Part shown: piece by piece, positions 59,966 through 64,000 of the stretch | Numbering within the stretch: position 1 is the stretch's first letter | Layout of the letters: each line of letters starts with the position of its first letter | Assembly (NCBI GenBank): GCA_046351095.1 | Contig: JAXLZC010000001.1 | Coordinates: forward strand, 1-64,000 | Source of the DNA: BQWY01 sp046351095 | GTDB lineage: Bacteria; Nitrospirota; Nitrospiria; Nitrospirales; Nitrospiraceae | Length of the DNA: 64,000 nucleotides | Direction of reading: 5' to 3' | Position numbers and translations under genes: made by a program | Notes under the pieces: generated by a model | Seen by the model: only the letters and a program-made list of their open reading frames with translations | What the model was told of the DNA's origin: nothing | Database searches by the model: none

Positions 59966-60672
59966 TTTCCACATTCGCCGCCGATCGCGGTCTGCCGACC
60001 GACGCCCAGCAGGCTGTCCCGCAGTCCCACCCGCTGGTCGATTCCCTCTGTGGATCTCATGACGAGGCGTTGCTTGCGCGTCTCCGCATCGGCGACGAGC
60101 AGGCCTTCGACGAACTGGTCGCCGCGCATCACGGCTTGTTGTTCCGTCTGGTGCTGCAGCATGTGGCGGACCATGCGGCGGCCGAGGAAGTCGTGCAGGA
60201 CACCTGGATTGCGGCGATCGAAGGCCTGCCGCGGTTTCAAGGGCGATCGTCGCTGCGGACCTGGTTGTGCGGGATCGCGATTCACAAGGCCAAGGATCGT
60301 GGTGTTCGCGACAAGCGGCAGGTGCCGTTCTCCTGTTTCGAGACTGCGAGCGACGACGCGGACGACGCGATCGATCCCTCTCGCTTTCATCGGCACGGCG
60401 AAGCAGCCGGTTCCTGGGAGCTGCCTCCGCACTCGTGGGACGAACGGACGCCGGAAACGTTGTTGGCGTCGCACCAGGCTGTGACGGCAATGGTGCAGGC
60501 CATCGACAGTCTTCCGGCGTCTCTGAAGGACGTCTTGGTGCTCCGCGATATGGATGGACTGGATGTCAAAGAGGTGTGCGCGTTGCTCTCAATTACCGAC
60601 GCGAATCTGTATGTCCGCCTGCATCGCGCACGGGAACGGGTACGCATGGCGGTCGAACAGGCACTGCGCTAG
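59962..60672 (+). CDS. ECF-type RNA polymerase sigma factor
   Basis: A 236-residue sigma factor with region 2 (GDEQAFDELVAAHHGLLFRLVLQHVADHAAAEEVVQDTWIAAI) and region 4 (LPASLKDVLVLRDMDGLDVKEVCALLSITDANLYVRLHRARERVRM). An extended linker of ~60 residues lies between. GGAGGGA precedes the overlapping ATG. With the downstream zinc anti-sigma it forms a stress switch for the adjacent Met-rich protein and redox genes. Confidence 0.92.
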   Translation: MISTFAADRGLPTDAQQAVPQSHPLVDSLCGSHDEALLARLRIGDEQAFDELVAAHHGLLFRLVLQHVADHAAAEEVVQDTWIAAIEGLPRFQGRSSLRTWLCGIAIHKAKDRGVRDKRQVPFSCFETASDDADDAIDPSRFHRHGEAAGSWELPPHSWDERTPETLLASHQAVTAMVQAIDSLPASLKDVLVLRDMDGLDVKEVCALLSITDANLYVRLHRARERVRMAVEQALR

Positions 60673-60760
60673 CGGCGGATCGTACCGCACAGATAGGCCT
60701 GTAAGAAATCGGCGGGAAGGACGACAGACGGATGACGAGGCATCACACCGCATTCGACCT

Positions 60761-61072
60761 ATGTCACACACGTCGCACCGCACCGTCGCTCACTCCGTCA
60801 CCTGTCGTCAGGTGGCGCTGTGGACATCCGACGACCTCGACGGACGCCTCGACGCATCCGTCTCATCGATTGTGGCGCAACACCTGGCGGTCTGTCCGCC
60901 CTGTCGTGTCTATCGCGAGCAGATTCGGCTGGTGCGCGACACGATACGTGTGTGGCCGCGCGATCGGCGGCTTCCCCGTAACCAGGCCGAGCTTCGGATG
61001 CGATTTGTCACAGAGTTCGCGGCACGTCCCGTACCGAGGGGGACGCCGCACAGGGGTTCGTCCGTCCCATGA
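60761..61072 (+). CDS. Zinc-finger anti-sigma factor
   Basis: A 103-residue soluble protein with the ZAS pattern: Cys15, then His41-x3-Cys45-x2-Cys48 (QHLAVCPPC). ZAS proteins hold their ECF sigma factor inactive and release it when the zinc-binding thiols are oxidised. No membrane segment is present. No clear ribosome-binding site is seen at the ATG, so the start is approximate. Confidence 0.8.
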   Translation: MSHTSHRTVAHSVTCRQVALWTSDDLDGRLDASVSSIVAQHLAVCPPCRVYREQIRLVRDTIRVWPRDRRLPRNQAELRMRFVTEFAARPVPRGTPHRGSSVP

Positions 61073-61130
61073 CGAGGACGAGCCAATCAGGAGGCAGCCA
61101 CTACTCATGTGCTCAACGAGGAGGAATGCG

Positions 61131-61463
61131 ATGAAGAGAGTATTCGGAACGATGATGCTGTTGGTCGGCATGAGCGGCTTCGTCACGGTCGCCTATGCCG
61201 ACGAGATGCGCGGCATGAAGCAGGAGACGCCGTCCGGTATGAGTCGGCATCAGGACACCGGCATGGGCGGTTCGAAAGACATGATGGGGGGCGGGAAGGG
61301 ATCCATGCAGCATGACGGCATGGCTGCACCAGAGCATCAGATGAAGGGCGAGATGGGCAACGCCATGAAGGACGGGCACGACGGGATGGGCATGAAAGAT
61401 TCCATGAAGGACTCGATGAAGGATTCCATGAAAGGGTCGATGAAGGACATGAAGGGGAAGTAA
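61131..61463 (+). CDS. Periplasmic methionine-rich protein (MrpX-like)
   Basis: A 110-residue protein with a signal peptide (VFGTMMLLVGMSGFVTVAYA). The mature ~86 residues contain about 18 Met and no Cys, ending in tandem MKDS-type repeats (GMKDSMKDSMKDSMKGSMKDM). In Azospira suillum the Met-rich MrpX is an expendable scavenger of hypochlorite that is recycled by a methionine sulfoxide reductase from the same operon; the gene order here is the same type. Copper binding is an alternative role for such sequences. GAGGAGGA lies just before the ATG. Confidence 0.82.
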   Translation: MKRVFGTMMLLVGMSGFVTVAYADEMRGMKQETPSGMSRHQDTGMGGSKDMMGGGKGSMQHDGMAAPEHQMKGEMGNAMKDGHDGMGMKDSMKDSMKDSMKGSMKDMKGK

Positions 61464-61464
61464 C

Positions 61465-61526
61465 GAGTCGTTCGGGACGAACGGCTCATGGCGACGCGCC
61501 TGTCGATGCACGGCATCGCAGGCGCG
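61465..61526 (+). other. Two consecutive hairpins after the Met-rich gene
   Basis: Hairpin 1: GAGTCGTTCG (61465-61474) with CGAACGGCTC (61478-61487). Hairpin 2: CGCGCCTG (61495-61502) with CAGGCGCG (61519-61526), enclosing CGATGC/GCATCG. No T-run follows. They may stabilise the upstream mRNA or partly terminate transcription, giving more Met-rich protein than the downstream enzymes. Confidence 0.6.
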
Positions 61527-61609
61527 CCTCGCGCAATCCATCCAGCCAGCGTACCCGATACACAAGGCTGGTGCTTGTACGATTCGACAGGTGACGAGAG
61601 GGCTTCATC

Positions 61610-62503
61610 ATGACGGCTGGAACTAATGTTGAAAGCAACGCGATGCTGTCGCGCCGTCACGGGCCGATCGTCGACGACCCGCTGCCGTCTTCTACGCCTC
61701 CGCTTCAGCATGCGAAGATCTATCGCCATTCGCTGCCGGTTCGGCTGTCGCATTGGATGAATGTCGCTTGCCTGTTCGTGTTGATTATGAGCGGGCTGCA
61801 AATTTTTAATGCGCACCCAGCGCTCTATTGGGGGGACCGATCGGATCGCGACAAGCCGTGGATCTCGATGCGCGCCATGAAGCTAGACAGCGGCGAGATT
61901 CGCGGCGTCACGACGGTTGCCGGTCATGCCTTCGACACGACTGGGTGGCTCGGGTACGCCGATGGGATGCGGCAGGGTTTCCCGAATTGGGCGACGTTGC
62001 CGAGTCAGCGTTGGCTCGCCATGGGGCGGCAGTGGCATCTCTTCTTCGCCTGGCTGTTCGTCTTTAATGGAATGCTGTATGCGGTTTATACCCTCGTCAG
62101 TCGTCACGCCGTGCGACATCTGCTGCCGACCGGGCAAGATCTGGCGCACATTCCACAATCGATCGTGGATCATGTCCGACTGCGGCATCCGTCCGGCGAG
62201 GCGGCTACACGCTACAATCCGCTGCAAAAAATTGCCTACTGTATTGTGCTCGGTGGGCTTGCGCCGCTGATCGTCCTGACCGGTGTGCTGATGTCGCCGA
62301 CGATCGACGCGGCCGCTCCGTGGCTGTTGAGCGCCGTCGGCGGGCGGCAATCGGCGCGCACGCTGCATTTCATCGCCTGCTTTGCCTTCATCGGATTTAT
62401 CGCCGTCCATGTCGGGCAGGTGATCCTGACGGGTTTCGTCAATAATCTACGGTCGATGCTGACGGGCTGGTTCACCGTGACGGACGGAGGTAAACGGTCA
62501 TGA
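61610..62503 (+). CDS. Cytochrome b561-type membrane protein (YedZ1-like)
   Basis: A 297-residue protein with four main membrane segments and likely haem-ligand His residues in LPVRLSHWMNVACLF, GRQWHLFFAWLF, LVSRHAVRHLLP and ARTLHFIACFAFIGFIAVHVGQVIL. This is the pattern of the cytochrome b subunit of Ni,Fe-hydrogenase/formate dehydrogenase and of YedZ1. It would take electrons from the quinone pool and pass them to the periplasmic molybdopterin partner. It overlaps the next gene by 4 bases (ATGA). Confidence 0.88.
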   Translation: MTAGTNVESNAMLSRRHGPIVDDPLPSSTPPLQHAKIYRHSLPVRLSHWMNVACLFVLIMSGLQIFNAHPALYWGDRSDRDKPWISMRAMKLDSGEIRGVTTVAGHAFDTTGWLGYADGMRQGFPNWATLPSQRWLAMGRQWHLFFAWLFVFNGMLYAVYTLVSRHAVRHLLPTGQDLAHIPQSIVDHVRLRHPSGEAATRYNPLQKIAYCIVLGGLAPLIVLTGVLMSPTIDAAAPWLLSAVGGRQSARTLHFIACFAFIGFIAVHVGQVILTGFVNNLRSMLTGWFTVTDGGKRS

Positions 62504-63270
62504 CGACGAAACGTGTCGTGGGGCGGCGGACATTGCTAAAAGGGGCGATCGGCGCGGCGAGCGCCGTGACCCTTGCGGGTTGCGACAATCTTTCGCGCAC
62601 CGACTGGGTCACCTCGCTCCTTGCACAGACGGAAATCGTGACGGAGGCGCTGCAACGCGCCGTGACGCCGACCGCCGCCCTGGCCAAGGAGTACACGGAA
62701 GCGGACATCTCGCGCGTCTTCCCGGCTAACGGCAACACCCATCCCGGCACCGCCGCCTATGTCGCGCTGGCACAGGAAGACTTTGTCGACTGGAACCTGG
62801 TGATCAATGGTCTGGTGTCGTCGCCCATGAAGATGCCGCTGGCGTCGCTCACGAGTATGCCGGCGCGCACGCAAATTACGCGGCACGATTGCGTCGAAGG
62901 CTGGAGCGCGATCGGCAAGTGGACCGGGGTGCCCCTCGGCGACTTGCTGCATCTCGCGAAGCCTCGTCCACCCGCCGCCTATGCCGTCTTTCATTGTGCC
63001 GATGTGGATGACTCAGGCGTGGTGTACTACGAAAGCCTCGCGCTCGCCGATTGTTACCATCCGCAAACCATCCTGGCCTATGCGCTGAACGACCAGCCGT
63101 TGGATATTCCCCACGGTGCGCCGCTCCGCCTGCGATGCGAACGCCAGTTGGGCTACAAACACGCCAAGTATGTCATGCGGATCGAATTGGTGGACACACT
63201 CGCCGGGATCGGCGGCGGCAAGGGCGGCTACTGGGAGGACCAAGGGTATGAATGGTACGCCGGTATCTGA
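62500..63270 (+). CDS. Tat-exported molybdopterin oxidoreductase (MsrP/YedY-like)
   Basis: A 256-residue protein of the sulfite-oxidase fold family. A Tat signal (VGRRTLLKGAIGAASAVTLAG) is followed by a Cys that could be lipid-anchored. The molybdenum-ligating Cys131 lies in RHDCVEGWSAIGKWTGVPL. Later motifs (DDSGVVYYESLALADCYHPQT, GAPLRLRCERQLGYKHAKYVMRIEL) fit YedY/MsrP. With the cytochrome b partner it would reduce oxidised methionine, including in the Met-rich protein upstream. Nitrate or sulfite chemistry cannot be excluded by sequence alone. Confidence 0.88.
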   Translation: MTTKRVVGRRTLLKGAIGAASAVTLAGCDNLSRTDWVTSLLAQTEIVTEALQRAVTPTAALAKEYTEADISRVFPANGNTHPGTAAYVALAQEDFVDWNLVINGLVSSPMKMPLASLTSMPARTQITRHDCVEGWSAIGKWTGVPLGDLLHLAKPRPPAAYAVFHCADVDDSGVVYYESLALADCYHPQTILAYALNDQPLDIPHGAPLRLRCERQLGYKHAKYVMRIELVDTLAGIGGGKGGYWEDQGYEWYAGI

Positions 63271-63510
63271 GCCAAGATCTGCGCCCAGATTGTTGCCGTG
63301 GATGACTGTCGTGCAGTAGTGTGTCATGTGTCCGTGACCCGCCCAACGACCCTCCGAAACGCTCCCGATGCAGCTTGACAGGCCGCCGGTCGTCCTTCTA
63401 CACTGCGCGTTGGTCTTTTCCCTGCAAATTCGAGGACCTAGCAGTTTCCACGCAGTCTCCCTCCCGGTGTGTGAGACCCGTGTGATACGCGACTGATCGA
63501 GGAGCCGTTC

Positions 63511-64000
63511 GTGCTGGAAGCCCTCAGCGAAAAGTTCGACAAAGTCCTGCGTAAACTTCGCGGGCAGGGTGTGTTGACGGAAGCCAACATCGCCGAGGCC
63601 CTCAAAGAGGTGCGCCTCGCGCTGTTGGAAGCGGACGTCAACTTCAAGATCGTTAAAGACTTCATCGAGCGCGTCCAGCAGAAGGCGGTCGGGCAAGAGG
63701 TTTTGCGCAGCCTGACGCCTGGGCACCAGGTCGTCAAAATCGTCTGGGAAGAACTGGGCGAGATGATGGGGCGCGAGCACGCGGGGATCAAACTCTCCTC
63801 GATGCCGCCGACCGTCGTCATGATGGTCGGTCTTCAGGGCGCCGGCAAAACGACCACAAGCGGCAAACTCGCCCGTTGGTTCAAAGACCAGGGCAAACGC
63901 GTGCTGCTCGTCGCGGCGGATCCGCGCCGACCGGCGGCAGGCGATCAGTTGGCGAATCTTGGACAGACGCTCGAAGTCGATGTGTATCGCGCCGACCGCG
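63511..64000 (+). CDS. ffh: Signal recognition particle protein Ffh, N-terminal part
   Basis: The first ~163 codons are in the window; the gene continues past the right edge. The N domain (LEALSEKFDKVLRKLRGQGVLTEANIAEALKEVRLALLEADVNF) and the start of the G domain with the P-loop GLQGAGKTT and DPRRPAAGDQL are clear. Ffh delivers signal-sequence-bearing ribosomes to the membrane. GTG 63511 is the start, with GAGGAG six bases upstream. Confidence 0.96.
   Translation, partial: MLEALSEKFDKVLRKLRGQGVLTEANIAEALKEVRLALLEADVNFKIVKDFIERVQQKAVGQEVLRSLTPGHQVVKIVWEELGEMMGREHAGIKLSSMPPTVVMMVGLQGAGKTTTSGKLARWFKDQGKRVLLVAADPRRPAAGDQLANLGQTLEVDVYRADR

Noticed and set aside
1..64000. CRISPR arrays, insertion sequences, prophage genes, rRNA operons
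   Set aside because: No regularly spaced repeats, transposase, integrase, phage structural genes or rRNA sequence were recognised.

Overview
The window reads like a chromosomal segment of a high-GC, Gram-negative chemolithotroph, most likely a member of the Nitrospirota (Nitrospira-like). This is an inference from gene content: two gamma-type haem b subunits of the type II DMSO-reductase family (as in nitrite oxidoreductase NxrC), a TorD/NarJ-type chaperone, three pentahaem c-type cytochromes, a SmbP-like metal-binding protein, a proton-pumping pyrophosphatase and a Pup-type protein modifier. Methylomirabilota (NC10) or Nitrospinota cannot be excluded; there is no rRNA in the window.

Layout. 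(1) 1-1.7 kb: an A+T-richer accessory stretch with the C-terminal part of an OLD-type ATPase/TOPRIM nuclease and a DUF433 antitoxin whose toxin partner is reduced to its first codons. (2) 1.7-17.2 kb: a respiratory block, nearly all on the + strand: WD40 protein (minus strand), HExxH/zinc protein, NapF/G-like ferredoxin, TorD-like chaperone, NxrC-like subunit, B12-radical SAM enzyme, membrane protein, TPR protein, TatA, NHL protein, second NxrC-like subunit, PDZ protein and two pentahaem cytochromes. The catalytic alpha and beta subunits are not in the window. (3) 17.3-35.7 kb: housekeeping and stress genes: hppA, a Pup-like modifier ending in GGE, recJ, rel/spoT, DUF192, an exported flavodoxin, bfd with a Fur box, pepF, an HDAC-like deacetylase overlapping a third pentahaem cytochrome, a thiosulfate sulfurtransferase, smbP, a nitrilase and yqgE. 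(4) 35.7-38.6 kb: uvrA. (5) 38.6-41.5 kb: a second A+T-richer accessory island with a TIR-FGE fusion and a phd-relE-mntA toxin-antitoxin operon. (6) 41.5-57 kb: small membrane proteins, a TolC-like protein, a MarR regulator with a Cys/His tail, an M28 peptidase, an RRM protein, an FKBP, uvrB, and a phosphonate start module (PEP mutase-nucleotidyltransferase plus phosphonopyruvate decarboxylase). (7) 57-63.3 kb: a sigma-54 activator, then a compact operon STAS - ECF sigma - zinc anti-sigma - Met-rich periplasmic protein - cytochrome b561 - Tat-exported molybdopterin protein. The operon resembles the sigF/mrpX/yedY1/yedZ1 hypochlorite-resistance system of Azospira. (8) The window ends inside ffh.

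Most genes have strong Shine-Dalgarno sequences and many are translationally coupled by 4-bp overlaps. Long antisense reading frames are common because of high GC at third codon positions, and they were not annotated.
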